From Mitsuaria chitosanitabida ATCC BAA-476 = NBRC 102408 (GTDB taxonomy: Bacteria > Pseudomonadota > Gammaproteobacteria > Burkholderiales > Burkholderiaceae_C), in the NCBI RefSeq assembly GCF_001598255.1, contig NZ_BCYP01000040.1:62001-126000 (forward strand): a DNA stretch of 64,000 nucleotides, read 5' to 3'. This document shows, in pieces, positions 9,511-19,021 of this stretch. Below the pieces are notes generated by a model that saw only the letters and a list, made by a program, of their open reading frames with translations, was not told the DNA's origin and searched no databases. The number at the start of each line of letters is the position of its first letter. Positions within the stretch are counted from its first letter, which is position 1. Both the position numbers and the translations under genes were made by a program.

Positions 9511-11297
9511 ACACACGCATCGACGCCGCCCCGTCGCCTCGCCGGGATGACCGCGCCGCCGCTGCCGCGGAGTCCCGTCACGCGGCTCGAGGCGCGGAAG
9601 GCGGCACCTCACCCGCGGACGACCGTTCCGCCGACCGACGCGATGCCGGGATCGGCGCGGGATCGGCGGGACCGTGCACCGTGCTCGTCCCGCATCCCAG
9701 CCTGCCTTCGCCCTGGGCGCCGGACGTCGATCCCGACGCGAGCGCGCTGCAGCCCTGGACCGACGATCCCCACCCGCCGGTGATCTGGAGCGTCGCCGGC
9801 ACGGACAGCGGCGGCGGCGCGGGCCTGAGCGCCGACACGCGCGCGGCGGCCGCGATGGGCGTGCACCTGTGCCCGGTGGTCGCGGCGGTGACGGCGCAGC
9901 ACTCGCTGGGCGTGTGCGCGGTGTTCCCGCTCGATGTCGCGCAGATTCGCGCGCAGCTGAGCGCGCTGAAGCAAGACCTGCCCCCTCGGGTGATCAAGAC
10001 GGGGCTGCTCGCGAGCGCGGCCGCCGCGGACGCCCTGCTCGCGCAGCGCGGCGACGCGCTGCTGGTGGTCGATCCGGTGCTCGGCGCGACGGCGGGGGGC
10101 TCGGGCTTCTGCGACGACGCGCTGCTCGACGCCTATCGCCATCAGCTGCTGCCGCAGGCGACGCTCATCACCCCGAACCGCCGCGAGGCGGAACGGCTGC
10201 TCGGCGTCGCCAGCGGCCAGCATCCGGTGCCGGCGCTCGCGGCGATGCTGCGCGGCCTGGGGGCGCAGGCGGTGTGCATCACCGGCGGCGACGACACCTC
10301 GCAGGCGGACGGCCTGGCGATGGACTGGCTGGACAGCGCGCTGGCGACCGGCTGGATCGCGATGCCGCGCCTCGTCCCGGGCCAGGGCGAACCGCTCCAT
10401 CACCACGGCAGCGGCTGCACCTTCGCGACCGCCGCGGCGGCGGCGCTGGCGCGCGGCTTCGCGGTGCCGGACGCGGTCGTGCTGGCCAAGATGCTGACCT
10501 GGACCGCGCTGCGCGACGGTCATGCGGCGGGCGCCGGCGCGGGCCCGCTGCGGCCGGACCGCCGCTTCGTCGACGATCCGCGCGCGCTGCCGGTGATGGG
10601 GTTCGACGACGAGGCCTCGCCCGATCGCGCGACGCTGTCGCGCTGGCGCGAGGTGCTGTCGACGGCGCGCCGTCCGTCGCCCTTCGCGCGCGGCCTGTAC
10701 GCGATCACCGATCGGCCGGAGCGGATCGCGGCGCTCGCGGTCAGCGGGCATTTCGAGCACGTGCAGCTGCGGGTCAAGCGCGGCGACGGTCCGGCGCGGC
10801 GCTCCGACGACGCCCTGCGCGCCGCGATCCGCGAGGCGGTGCGGGACATGGCGGGCCGCTCGTCGACGCTGTGGATCAACGACCACTGGCAACTGGCGCT
10901 CGACGAGGGCGCGCGGGCGCTGCACCTGGGCCAGGAGGACTGGGCCGCGATGGACGCCGCGTCCCGCGAGGACCTGCAGCAGCGCCGCGCCAGACACGGC
11001 GTGCGGCTGGGCCTGTCCAGCCACAGCCTGTGGGAGCTGTGCCGGGCGCGCGGCGTCGCGCCCGACTACATCGCCTGCGGTCCGCTCTGGGCGACGACGA
11101 CCAAGGACATGCCCTGGCTGCCGCAAGGCCTGGCGCAACTGCGCTGGTGGTCACGAATGGCGGGCACGCCGGTGGTGGGCATCGGTGGCGTGCTGACGGA
11201 CCGCCAATGGCGCGCCGGCATCGCCGCCGGCGCCTCCGCCATGTGCCTGGTCCGTGCGGCGGAGGAGATGGTGGAGAAGGGACGCTTGAGGGAATAA
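9507..11297 (+). CDS. ThiD-ThiE fusion: HMP(-P) kinase / thiamine phosphate synthase
   Basis: A 596-residue two-domain protein. After about 90 low-complexity residues comes a ThiD kinase (about 90-345: SVAGTDSGGGAGLSADTRA, LITPNRREAERLLG, HHHGSGCTFA). The second half (about 390-590) is ThiE-like: LYAITDR, QLRVKRG, NDHW, HLGQED, GLSSHS, ACGPLW-T-TK and GIGGV. ThiD phosphorylates the pyrimidine and ThiE joins it to the thiazole, so the fusion performs consecutive steps. Such fusions are known in Burkholderiales. It closes the thi operon; a single start, overlapping the thiG stop, is apparent. Confidence 0.92.
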   Translation: MNTRIDAAPSPRRDDRAAAAAESRHAARGAEGGTSPADDRSADRRDAGIGAGSAGPCTVLVPHPSLPSPWAPDVDPDASALQPWTDDPHPPVIWSVAGTDSGGGAGLSADTRAAAAMGVHLCPVVAAVTAQHSLGVCAVFPLDVAQIRAQLSALKQDLPPRVIKTGLLASAAAADALLAQRGDALLVVDPVLGATAGGSGFCDDALLDAYRHQLLPQATLITPNRREAERLLGVASGQHPVPALAAMLRGLGAQAVCITGGDDTSQADGLAMDWLDSALATGWIAMPRLVPGQGEPLHHHGSGCTFATAAAAALARGFAVPDAVVLAKMLTWTALRDGHAAGAGAGPLRPDRRFVDDPRALPVMGFDDEASPDRATLSRWREVLSTARRPSPFARGLYAITDRPERIAALAVSGHFEHVQLRVKRGDGPARRSDDALRAAIREAVRDMAGRSSTLWINDHWQLALDEGARALHLGQEDWAAMDAASREDLQQRRARHGVRLGLSSHSLWELCRARGVAPDYIACGPLWATTTKDMPWLPQGLAQLRWWSRMAGTPVVGIGGVLTDRQWRAGIAAGASAMCLVRAAEEMVEKGRLRE

Positions 11298-11325
11298 TGG
11301 CCCGGTCCCCACCGCAGCGACCGCC

Positions 11326-13053
11326 GTGGCCACCTCCCCCTACCTGAAGCCGGTCCCCGACTGGCAGGAGCACGAGAAGCCCAGCATGCCGGGCTCTCCG
11401 TCGATGCCCTGGCATCCGCCCTGGCGCCGCGTGGCCTATGCCTTCGTCGCCATCCTGGTGGGCATCACCGGCGCGCTCGGCAACGGCCTGGTCACCGCCA
11501 ACCTCCCCGTCCTGCAAGGCCAGCTCGGCCTCACCCCGTCCGAAGGCGCCTGGCTCTCCGCCGCCTACGTGATGGTCAACGTCACGGCCAACCTGCTGGT
11601 CTTCAAGTGCCGCCAGCAATTCGGCATGCGCTGGTTCGCCGAGATCGGCCTGGGCGTCTACGCCGTGCTCACGCTGCTCCACCTGGCCGTCGGCACCTTC
11701 GAGACCACCCTCGCCGTGCGCGCCGCCAGCGGGCTGGCCGGCGCCGCCTGCTCCACGCTCTGCCTGCTCTACATGCTGCAGAGCATGCCCCGCACCCACA
11801 CCGGCAAGATGCTGGTCATCGGCGTGGGCATCGGCCAGCTCGCCGCCCCGCTGGCCTGGGTCGTGTCACCCGCGCTGCTCAACCAGGGCGGAGGGTCCTG
11901 GCACAACCTCTATCTCTTCGAGGCCGGCCTCGCGCTGTGCAGCTTCGCCGCCGTGGTCATGCTCAAGCTGCCGCCCGGCATCCAGATCAAGGTCTTCGAG
12001 CGCGCCGACTTCCTCACCTTCGCCCTGGTCGCGCCCGCCGTCGCCATGGTCTGCGCGGTGCTCGTGCAGGGCTACCTGCACTGGTGGTTCGACACCCCCT
12101 GGCTCGCCTGGCTGCTCATCGCCGCCCTGCTGCTCCTGGTGATCGCGGTGTTCATCGAGCACCACCGCGCCAACCCCTTGATCCAGACCCGCTGGTTCTT
12201 CAACGGCGCCACGGTGCGCTTCGTCATCGGCGGGATGATCCTGCGCTTCCTGACCGCCGAGCAGTCGGTGGGCGCGGTCAGCTTCCTGCGCGCGCAAGGC
12301 ATGGGGCCGGACCAGCTGCAACCGCTGTTCGCGGTCGTCCTGGTCGGGATGATCGTCGGCATGCTGGCCTGCTCGCTGACCTTCACGCCCAGGACCATGG
12401 TCCCGCAGATCCTGCTGTCCATCGTGCTGTTCGCGATCGCCGGCCTGCTGGACCATCACCGCACCAGCCTGGATCGGCCGCAGGACTTCTACGTCAGCCA
12501 GTTCCTGCTCTCCATCGGCGCCGGCATGTTCATGGGGCCGCTGATGCTGATCGGCATCGGTCAGGCACTCAAGAACGGGCCGGCCTACATGGTCACCTTC
12601 TCGGTGATGTTCTCGATCACGCAGACGCTGGGCGGACTGGTCGGTTCCGCCGTGCTCAACACCTATCAGCTCTATCGCGAGCACGAGTTCTCCGCCTCCA
12701 TCGTCGCCGGCCTCGATCGCACGGATCCCCAGGTGGCGATGCGCATGGCGCAGCAGAGCGCGGCGCTCAGCGGCGTGATCGGCGACCCGGTGCTGCGTTC
12801 GGCGCAGGGCACGGCACAGCTCGCGGCCGCCGCGCGGCGCGAGTCCAACGTCCGCGCCTACAACGACGTCTTCATGTTCAGCGCCGTGACCGCCATCGGC
12901 TTCCTGATCTGGCTGCTCGCATTGCTGGGCCGCACCGCCCTGCGTGACCGTCTCACCCGACACCATGCCGCGGCCGAGCCGCCCGTCTCCGCGAGTCCGG
13001 CCGCGATCCCCTCCCCCCTGCCGGCCCTTCCATCGCCGACCGCACGACCATGA
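11326..13053 (+). CDS. DHA2-type MFS drug efflux transporter (EmrB-like)
   Basis: A 575-residue inner-membrane protein with about 14 hydrophobic segments, beginning at GALGNGLVTANLPVLQGQLG, and the DHA2-type conserved loop SEGAWLSAAYVMVN. It should export drugs or metabolites with proton coupling, partnered with the HlyD and outer-membrane genes that follow. The proposed start is GTG; no good ribosome site is visible and the start could be a few residues off. It begins 28 bp after thiDE with no evident promoter, so it is probably transcribed with the thiamine operon. Its stop overlaps the next start. Confidence 0.88.
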   Translation: MATSPYLKPVPDWQEHEKPSMPGSPSMPWHPPWRRVAYAFVAILVGITGALGNGLVTANLPVLQGQLGLTPSEGAWLSAAYVMVNVTANLLVFKCRQQFGMRWFAEIGLGVYAVLTLLHLAVGTFETTLAVRAASGLAGAACSTLCLLYMLQSMPRTHTGKMLVIGVGIGQLAAPLAWVVSPALLNQGGGSWHNLYLFEAGLALCSFAAVVMLKLPPGIQIKVFERADFLTFALVAPAVAMVCAVLVQGYLHWWFDTPWLAWLLIAALLLLVIAVFIEHHRANPLIQTRWFFNGATVRFVIGGMILRFLTAEQSVGAVSFLRAQGMGPDQLQPLFAVVLVGMIVGMLACSLTFTPRTMVPQILLSIVLFAIAGLLDHHRTSLDRPQDFYVSQFLLSIGAGMFMGPLMLIGIGQALKNGPAYMVTFSVMFSITQTLGGLVGSAVLNTYQLYREHEFSASIVAGLDRTDPQVAMRMAQQSAALSGVIGDPVLRSAQGTAQLAAAARRESNVRAYNDVFMFSAVTAIGFLIWLLALLGRTALRDRLTRHHAAAEPPVSASPAAIPSPLPALPSPTARP

Positions 13054-14465
13054 GCCCAGCGCCGACTCCGTCCGACCCCGCTCGCCCCGACGCGCCGTCC
13101 GGCCCCCGGCCTCCGATCGCGCCGGCCCCGACGCCCGCCCATCCGCCCGGTTATCCGCCGCCGCCGGTCCCTCCGAGCGTCGCGATGGCCCCCTCCGCCA
13201 CCGGCACCGCGGGCGCGGACCTGCCCTTGCCCACCGACGGCGAGGGGGCCGGCCAGCCCATGCCGCCGCCGGCCGCGGCTTCCGGGACGCCGACGATGCC
13301 GCCACCGCCCGCCGCCACGCCCGCGCCCGACGCGCCGCCCAAGTACCTGAAGGCCTCGATGACGGCGATCGTCGCGATGGCGCTGGTGGCGATCGTCGGC
13401 GTGACGCTGATCCTGCGGGCCTGGGAGCTGGGGCCCTTCGACACCAGCAACGAGACCACCGACAACGCCTACGTGCGCGGCGCGGTGACGGTGCTGTCGC
13501 CGCAGGTCAACGGCTATGTGGTGGAGGTGCTGGTCAAGGACTTCGAACGGGTGAAGGCCGGCCAGCCGCTGGTGCGCATCGATGACCGGCTCTATGCCGC
13601 CGCCGTCGCGCAGGTCGAGGCCCAGCGCGCCAACGCCGCCGCGCAGTTCGACAACTTCGATCAGACGCAGGCGCAGAACCGGGCGACGCTCGCCGCCTCG
13701 CGCGCGACCCTGGCCTCGGCCGAGGGCGAGCTGGCGCGCTCGAACGCGGAGCTGGCGCGGGTGGAGGATCTCGCGGGACGCGGTTCGGTGTCGCTGAACG
13801 AGCGCGACCGCGTGCGTGCCAGCAACCGGCTGGCGTCGGCCAATGTCGAGAAGGCCCGCGCCGACATCCGCATCGGCGAGGAACGCATCAAGGCCACCAG
13901 CGTCAGCCGCGGCGGCCTGCATGCCGGCGTGCAGGCCGCGGACGCGCAGCTCGCCACCGCGCGCATCAACCTGGCCAACACCGTCGTCCGCGCGCCCATC
14001 GACGGGCAGGTCAGCGAGGTCTCGGTGCGGCTGGGGCAGTACGTCAGCGCGGGCTCGCAGCTGATGTTCGTGGTGCCGCAGCAGCTCTGGGTCGTCGCCA
14101 ACTTCAAGGAGACGCAGACCGGCCGCATGCAGGTGGGCCAGGCCGCCTCGTTCAAGGCCGACGCGCTCAAGGGCGTGCGCTTCACCGGCCAGGTGCAGCA
14201 GATCGCGCCGGCGACGGGCTCGGAGTTCAGCGTGCTCAAGGCCGACAACGCGACCGGCAACTTCACCAAGGTCGTGCAGCGCCTCCCGGTGCGGATCGCG
14301 CTGGATCCGGGACAGGCCGCGCTGGAGCGGCTGCGCCCCGGCATGTCGGTCGTGGTGACCGTCGAGACCAACGCGCCGGAGGCGGGATCGGCCGCCGCAT
14401 CCGCGTCGTCCACGACGTCCGCGCCATCCACGCCGACCGCGACCGCGACCGGAGTCTCGCGATGA
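13050..14465 (+). CDS. HlyD-family periplasmic adaptor (EmrA-like)
   Basis: A 471-residue membrane fusion protein. One transmembrane helix (about 105-130) anchors it; the periplasmic part has the DNAYVRGAVTVLSPQVNGYV biotinyl-lipoyl half, a helical hairpin rich in Ala/Glu/Arg (about 180-290), and the second half VVRAPIDGQVSEVSVRLGQY. It links the MFS pump to the outer-membrane channel. The cytosolic N-terminal tail of about 100 residues is proline-rich and much longer than in EmrA. Translationally coupled (ATGA) on both sides. Confidence 0.9.
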   Translation: MSPAPTPSDPARPDAPSGPRPPIAPAPTPAHPPGYPPPPVPPSVAMAPSATGTAGADLPLPTDGEGAGQPMPPPAAASGTPTMPPPPAATPAPDAPPKYLKASMTAIVAMALVAIVGVTLILRAWELGPFDTSNETTDNAYVRGAVTVLSPQVNGYVVEVLVKDFERVKAGQPLVRIDDRLYAAAVAQVEAQRANAAAQFDNFDQTQAQNRATLAASRATLASAEGELARSNAELARVEDLAGRGSVSLNERDRVRASNRLASANVEKARADIRIGEERIKATSVSRGGLHAGVQAADAQLATARINLANTVVRAPIDGQVSEVSVRLGQYVSAGSQLMFVVPQQLWVVANFKETQTGRMQVGQAASFKADALKGVRFTGQVQQIAPATGSEFSVLKADNATGNFTKVVQRLPVRIALDPGQAALERLRPGMSVVVTVETNAPEAGSAAASASSTTSAPSTPTATATGVSR

Positions 14466-15991
14466 GGTGGGGAATACCGCGACTGGCGGTGCCGGAGCGC
14501 GCGCCCTCGCCCGGGATCTCCGTGGCCATCGGACTTCTCGGGGGGGCGCTGCTCGCCGGGTGCGCGCCCGCCTTGCGCGCGCCGCCCGAGGCCGCGCGGC
14601 CCGAACTGCCCGCCGGCTGGCGCGAACAGCCGGTGTCGAGCGCCTCCACGGTCTCCGCGCCCGCGGTCGACGCCGCCGCGCGCGAGCGCATCCGTCCCGA
14701 CTGGTGGCAGGACTTCGGCGATCCGGTGCTGAGCGGCCTGGTGCTGCGCGCGCTCGATCGCAACAACGACCTGCTGCTGGCCGGCGCGCGGCTGGACGAG
14801 GCCCGCGCCACGCTCGCCGCGAGCCGGGCCGCCGAGGGCCCGCAGCTCAACGCGACGCTGGTCGCGCAGGGATCGCGGACGCTGCAGGTGACCGGCATCT
14901 CCGAGTCGCACATCGTGCAGCCGGGGCTCTCGGCCTCCTGGGAGCTGGACCTCTGGGATCGCCTGACCGCCCTCACCCGCGCGGCGCGCCTGCGCGTCGC
15001 CGCCAGCGAGGCCGACCGCGACGGTGCCGCGCTGAGCGTGGCGGCGACCACGGTGCAGTCCTACATCGCGCTGCTGGCGCTGGAATCCCAGCTGGCCTTG
15101 TCCAAGGCCACGCTGGACTCGCGCGCCGAGGCGCTGCGGCTGGCGCAGGACCAGGCGCGCATCGGCTACATCTCGCAGCTGCAGCTCACGCAGGCGCAGG
15201 CCGAGTACGCCTCCGTCGCGCAGCAGGTGCCGCAGCTGGAGCTCACCATCCGGCGGCAGGAGAACGCGCTCGCGCAGCTGACCGGCCAGTCGCCCGGCGA
15301 CATGCCGCGCGGCCGGCGCTTCGAGGAACTCGACCTGCCGGCGCCGCCAGTAGTGCTGCCCTCGGCGCTGCTGGAGCGGCGTCCGGATCTCGCGCAAGCC
15401 TCGCTGACGCTCGCCGCCAGCGACGCGACCCTGGCCGCGCGGCGGGCCGCCTTCATGCCGCAGATCTCGTTCAGCGCGACGGGCGGCAAGCTCTACGTGG
15501 CGGCGCTCGACTACAACCCGCTGCGCGTCTGGAGCATCGGCGGCAGCGTGCTCGCGCCGATCTTCGACGCGGGCCGTCTGCAGGCGCAGTTCGACACCGC
15601 GACCGCGCAGCGCGACCAGGCCGCCTATGCGTACCGCGGCCGCGTGCTGACGGCGATCACCGAGGTGGAGAACGCGCTGGCCGGCATCGAGCGCCTGGAC
15701 CGCCAGCGCCGCTTCGCGCAGGAACGCCGCGAAGTGCTGGCGCGCTCGCTGCAGTACGCGCATGACCGCTACGACGCGGGCTACGCGAGCTACCTCGAGG
15801 AGCTCGACGCCCAGCGCAACCTCTTCGCGCAGGACAACGACCTGATCCGCATCCGCCAGGGCGAGCTGGAGAACCGGCTCGCTTTGATCCGCGCGCTGGG
15901 CGGCGGTTGGCGCGGCACCACGGTACCGGTGGCGCCAGCCGCCGCCGCATCGCCGTCGACATCGGCGCCAGCGCCCTCGACATCCCCATGA
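14462..15991 (+). CDS. Outer-membrane efflux lipoprotein, NodT/OprM type
   Basis: A 509-residue TolC-like channel. The N-terminus is a lipoprotein signal with lipobox LLAG-C, so the mature protein is acylated and anchored in the outer membrane. Two OMF repeats follow, with typical segments WWQDFGDPVL, SASWELDLWDR, RRPDLAQA and AYRGRVLTAITEVENALAG. It completes a tripartite pump with the two upstream genes. A strong hairpin overlaps the end of the gene and ends the operon. Confidence 0.93.
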   Translation: MRWGIPRLAVPERAPSPGISVAIGLLGGALLAGCAPALRAPPEAARPELPAGWREQPVSSASTVSAPAVDAAARERIRPDWWQDFGDPVLSGLVLRALDRNNDLLLAGARLDEARATLAASRAAEGPQLNATLVAQGSRTLQVTGISESHIVQPGLSASWELDLWDRLTALTRAARLRVAASEADRDGAALSVAATTVQSYIALLALESQLALSKATLDSRAEALRLAQDQARIGYISQLQLTQAQAEYASVAQQVPQLELTIRRQENALAQLTGQSPGDMPRGRRFEELDLPAPPVVLPSALLERRPDLAQASLTLAASDATLAARRAAFMPQISFSATGGKLYVAALDYNPLRVWSIGGSVLAPIFDAGRLQAQFDTATAQRDQAAYAYRGRVLTAITEVENALAGIERLDRQRRFAQERREVLARSLQYAHDRYDAGYASYLEELDAQRNLFAQDNDLIRIRQGELENRLALIRALGGGWRGTTVPVAPAAAASPSTSAPAPSTSP

Positions 15992-15993
15992 AA

Positions 15994-16017
15994 AATGGGG
16001 ACCTCGTGGTCCCCATT
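15994..16017. terminator. Intrinsic terminator at the end of the efflux operon
   Basis: A perfect 10-bp stem (AATGGGGACC/GGTCCCCATT) with loop TCGT starts right after the OMF stop codon and lies between convergent genes. It is preceded by five A on the plus strand, which gives the minus-strand transcript a T-run, so the alkaline phosphatase gene may use it too. Confidence 0.65.
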
Positions 16018-16067
16018 CGATGCGTCATCGCGCCACGGTGCCTGGCCCGTGCCGCCGATCGGCGCGC

Positions 16068-18110
16068 TTACTTCGCCGACTTCGCCGGCTTCTTCGCGCC
16101 GGTGGCGTCGGCCGGGGCGGTGACGCCCTTGACCGCCGCCTGCGCGACCTTGAAGAACACATCCGTGTTGTCGATCACGCCGGTGAAGGCCAGCGCGCCC
16201 GGGCCGAAGGCCGACAGCGGAATGTCGGTCGCCGTGTGCACGGCCTGCTCGCCGGGCACCTGGCCGGTGACCAGGTACTCGCCCAGCGCGTCGTCGCGCT
16301 CGGCCGCGTTCGCCGGGTACCACTTCAGCGGCTCGCTCTTGGCCATCGGCTGCTGCGTGTCACGCAGCGGCGTGTTGTTGGTGCGCCAGTCTTCGTAGCG
16401 GTCCGCGTTCGCGCCGTAGCCCACCAGCAGGCGGTAGTCGATGTCGGTCGCTTCCGGATAGCCGTCGGCCGCGATGCGATAGCGCGGGAAGCCGGCCTTC
16501 TCGTAGACGCCGACGACCTTGTCGCGCAGGTTGGCCGCGCCCTTCTTGGTCGCCGCTTCCTGCAGCGCCTTGTCCGTCAGCATCGAGCCGCCGATCAGCG
16601 CCGCGCCCGAGCACTCGTGGTCCGCGGTCACGATGACCAGGGTGTCGCCGTTCTCGCGCGCGAAGTCCTGCGCCACCTGCACCGCGCGGTCGAACTCGAT
16701 GGTGTCCAGCATCCAGCGCTCGCTGTCCATGTTGTGCGCCTGCTTGTCGATGGACGCGCCCTCGATCATCAGCACGAAGCCCTTGGACTGCTTCTTCAGC
16801 GTCGCGATCGCGGCCTTGGCCATCTCGTCCAGCATCGGCTGGTCGGGGAAGCCGTAGTCGTCGACCACGCTGCCGCCGCCCAGACCCTTCTTCACGCCAC
16901 GGCGGCCGTCGATCTTGTCCAGCGCCACATTCATGTTGGAGAACGCGAACAGGCCCAGCAGCTTGTCGGCGCCCTTGCCCGCGATGGCGGCGTCCAGCTC
17001 GGACTTCGTCGGCGCGTAGCGATAGCCGGCGGCCTGGAATTCCTGGATCAGGTCGCGGTCCTTGTCCTTCGCGCCCGGGGCCGCGCCCCAGCGCTTGACG
17101 ATCTCGGCGGTGTGCGGGTCGGTGGCGGAGAAGGCGTAGTCGTTGGCCTCCGCGCGCTCCGAGCCCGGCGTGCCGGCCGGCAGGAACCACTTGCGGCCGC
17201 CCCCCATCAGCACGGTCAGGCCGGTGCGCGAGCGGTCGTCGAAGAACTGGTCGACGATGCCGGTGCCCGCGCCGCGGTTGCTGGTGTGCACCGCGTTGCC
17301 TGCGGGCGTGGCGTCGAAGACGTCGGCCGTGGTCACGATGCCCAGCGCCTTGCCCTGCGTGCGGTGCAGGTACTCGGACAGGTACTCGATGCGCGGGTTG
17401 TCGAAGGCGTCGACGGTGTCGTCGGGGAACACGCCCTCTTCATTGTTGTTGTTCTTGTTGCCGGAGACGTAGGACGTCATGCCCGGCGAGGAGTCGGTGA
17501 CGATGGAGTTCAGCGACGAGGTCTTCACCAGCGCGGTCGCCGGGAAGGTGTCCATCGCCAGCGGGTGGATGGCCTTGCCCTGCGCGTAGCCGCCCTTGAC
17601 GATGCGCGCCGCGGTGCGCTGCGCCGCGCCCATGCCGTCGCCCAGCAGGATGATGACGTTCTTGATCTTGGGGCCCATCGCGGCGGCGAAGGGGATCACG
17701 TCGAAGTTGCCGGTGGCGGTGACCTTCTGGCCGTCGGCCTGGGTGGCCTCGACGCTGAACTCGTGGCGGCCGGCCTTCTCGATGCCGACGGCGCGCACGG
17801 TGGCGATGGCGGTCTCGGCGCTCAGGCCCTTGACGCAGCCGCTGGCGCAGTCACGCAGCGCGACGGTCGCGTCGACCGGCTTGCCGTCGATCAGGAAGCG
17901 CGCGGCGGTGATGCGCTGGCCGGCGTCCGGCTTGATCGTCGCCTGTAGGTCGAAGCGCTGGCCGGGCAGGAAGCGCGCGATCACGGGCTCGGGCTGGCCG
18001 CTGGAGAACAGCTCGCTGGGCGGCGTCAGGCGGGTGACCGTCGGGGCCGCTTGCGCGGACAACGCCAGCAACGCGCAGGCGCCGGCGAGCAGGGTGGGCA
18101 GGGGTTTCAT
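16068..18110 (-). CDS. Alkaline phosphatase, secreted
   Basis: A 680-residue periplasmic phosphomonoesterase of the PhoA fold. A Sec signal peptide ends near residue 21 (LSAQA-A). Residues 22-140 form an extra N-terminal beta-rich domain, then the catalytic domain starts: D158 in LLGDGMG, nucleophile S207 in VTDSSPGMTSY, the metal-site segment IEGASIDKQAHNMD, TADHECSG, and a late VHTATDIP histidine. These residues match the zinc and magnesium ligands of PhoA. It would liberate phosphate from organic esters. No Pho box was recognised. The gene follows a secreted hypothetical protein on the same strand. Confidence 0.92.
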   Translation of the reverse strand: MKPLPTLLAGACALLALSAQAAPTVTRLTPPSELFSSGQPEPVIARFLPGQRFDLQATIKPDAGQRITAARFLIDGKPVDATVALRDCASGCVKGLSAETAIATVRAVGIEKAGRHEFSVEATQADGQKVTATGNFDVIPFAAAMGPKIKNVIILLGDGMGAAQRTAARIVKGGYAQGKAIHPLAMDTFPATALVKTSSLNSIVTDSSPGMTSYVSGNKNNNNEEGVFPDDTVDAFDNPRIEYLSEYLHRTQGKALGIVTTADVFDATPAGNAVHTSNRGAGTGIVDQFFDDRSRTGLTVLMGGGRKWFLPAGTPGSERAEANDYAFSATDPHTAEIVKRWGAAPGAKDKDRDLIQEFQAAGYRYAPTKSELDAAIAGKGADKLLGLFAFSNMNVALDKIDGRRGVKKGLGGGSVVDDYGFPDQPMLDEMAKAAIATLKKQSKGFVLMIEGASIDKQAHNMDSERWMLDTIEFDRAVQVAQDFARENGDTLVIVTADHECSGAALIGGSMLTDKALQEAATKKGAANLRDKVVGVYEKAGFPRYRIAADGYPEATDIDYRLLVGYGANADRYEDWRTNNTPLRDTQQPMAKSEPLKWYPANAAERDDALGEYLVTGQVPGEQAVHTATDIPLSAFGPGALAFTGVIDNTDVFFKVAQAAVKGVTAPADATGAKKPAKSAK

Positions 18111-18254
18111 CGATGTGGACTCGAGTCGGAGAAATCGGCGGGCCGCGCGTCGATCGCGGGCCCGGGAATCGGCAGCCCGCCGTCGGCGACGGCCCGAGCG
18201 GCGGGGGTGGCGGCCCTCAGGGCCGCGGAAGATCGGAGGATCGGGGCGACGGGC

Positions 18255-18821
18255 TCAATGCCCGTGGCCGGCGGGCTTGGCGTCGGCGCTGGCCTGGGTC
18301 TCGAGCGCGCCGGGGGCCAACTGCAGACGGACCCAGGACACGCGCCCGGTCTCGTCCTCGAAGCGGCCCACCGACAGCGTGCCGGTCAGCACCACCAGGC
18401 CGTCGCGGTGCGCGACCAGGCGCTCCTTCTGGGCGGGGTCCAGCAGCACGGTCACGGTCGACGCGGGCAGGTCGTCGGCCTCGCCGTCCGCGTGCTCGCT
18501 CATGCGCACCGGGCGCGGCGTGAACCAGAAGCGGCCCGGCTTGGCGTCCTCCTGGGCGACCATGTAGCCCACCAGGCGCACCTGGCGGCCATCGGCGCCG
18601 CGCAGAGCGTCCGACAACGCCAGACCCGCGGGGCCGATCGGCGTCGTGAAGAACTGGGAGAACTTGAGGTCCAGAGCCGCCTCGGCGGCGGCCGGAGCGG
18701 CCTGGGCTTGGGCGGCGGGCTCGGCCTGGAGCAGGGGGGAAGCGGCGATCGCGGCGACGGCCGCGGCCAGCAGAGCGGCACGGCGGGCAATCCGCGGGCC
18801 TGTGGGGTGTTCTACGCGCAT
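18255..18821 (-). CDS. Secreted hypothetical protein, upstream of the phosphatase
   Basis: A 188-residue protein with a long N-terminal signal sequence (arginines, then an Ala-rich hydrophobic run ending near LLQAEPAAQA). The mature part has the pattern GRQVRLVGYMVAQE and STVTVLLDPAQ, then VVLTGTLSVGRFEDETGRVSWVR. This looks like a small beta-barrel (OB-like) domain as in DUF3299-type periplasmic proteins. The C-terminus ends in HGH, which might bind metal. The family was not firmly identified. The start at 18821 was chosen because the signal peptide begins there; an extra 29 residues upstream look non-coding. Confidence 0.65.
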   Translation of the reverse strand: MRVEHPTGPRIARRAALLAAAVAAIAASPLLQAEPAAQAQAAPAAAEAALDLKFSQFFTTPIGPAGLALSDALRGADGRQVRLVGYMVAQEDAKPGRFWFTPRPVRMSEHADGEADDLPASTVTVLLDPAQKERLVAHRDGLVVLTGTLSVGRFEDETGRVSWVRLQLAPGALETQASADAKPAGHGH

Positions 18822-19021
18822 GGGCGCGGATTCTTTCGGTCGCGCATGACGATTCCGTGACGGCGAGCAATGACTTGCTTTTCCAGCTTGACCCGGCGGT
18901 CGCATCACGCGAAGCTGGGCCGCGCCTCCGCCCTCGCCGACGGGGCCGCGAAGACGCCGTCAGAGCGCTCTCCCCAGTTTCGACGCCCTGCCGGCGTCCT
19001 CGGCGACGGCAAAGGGAGCCC

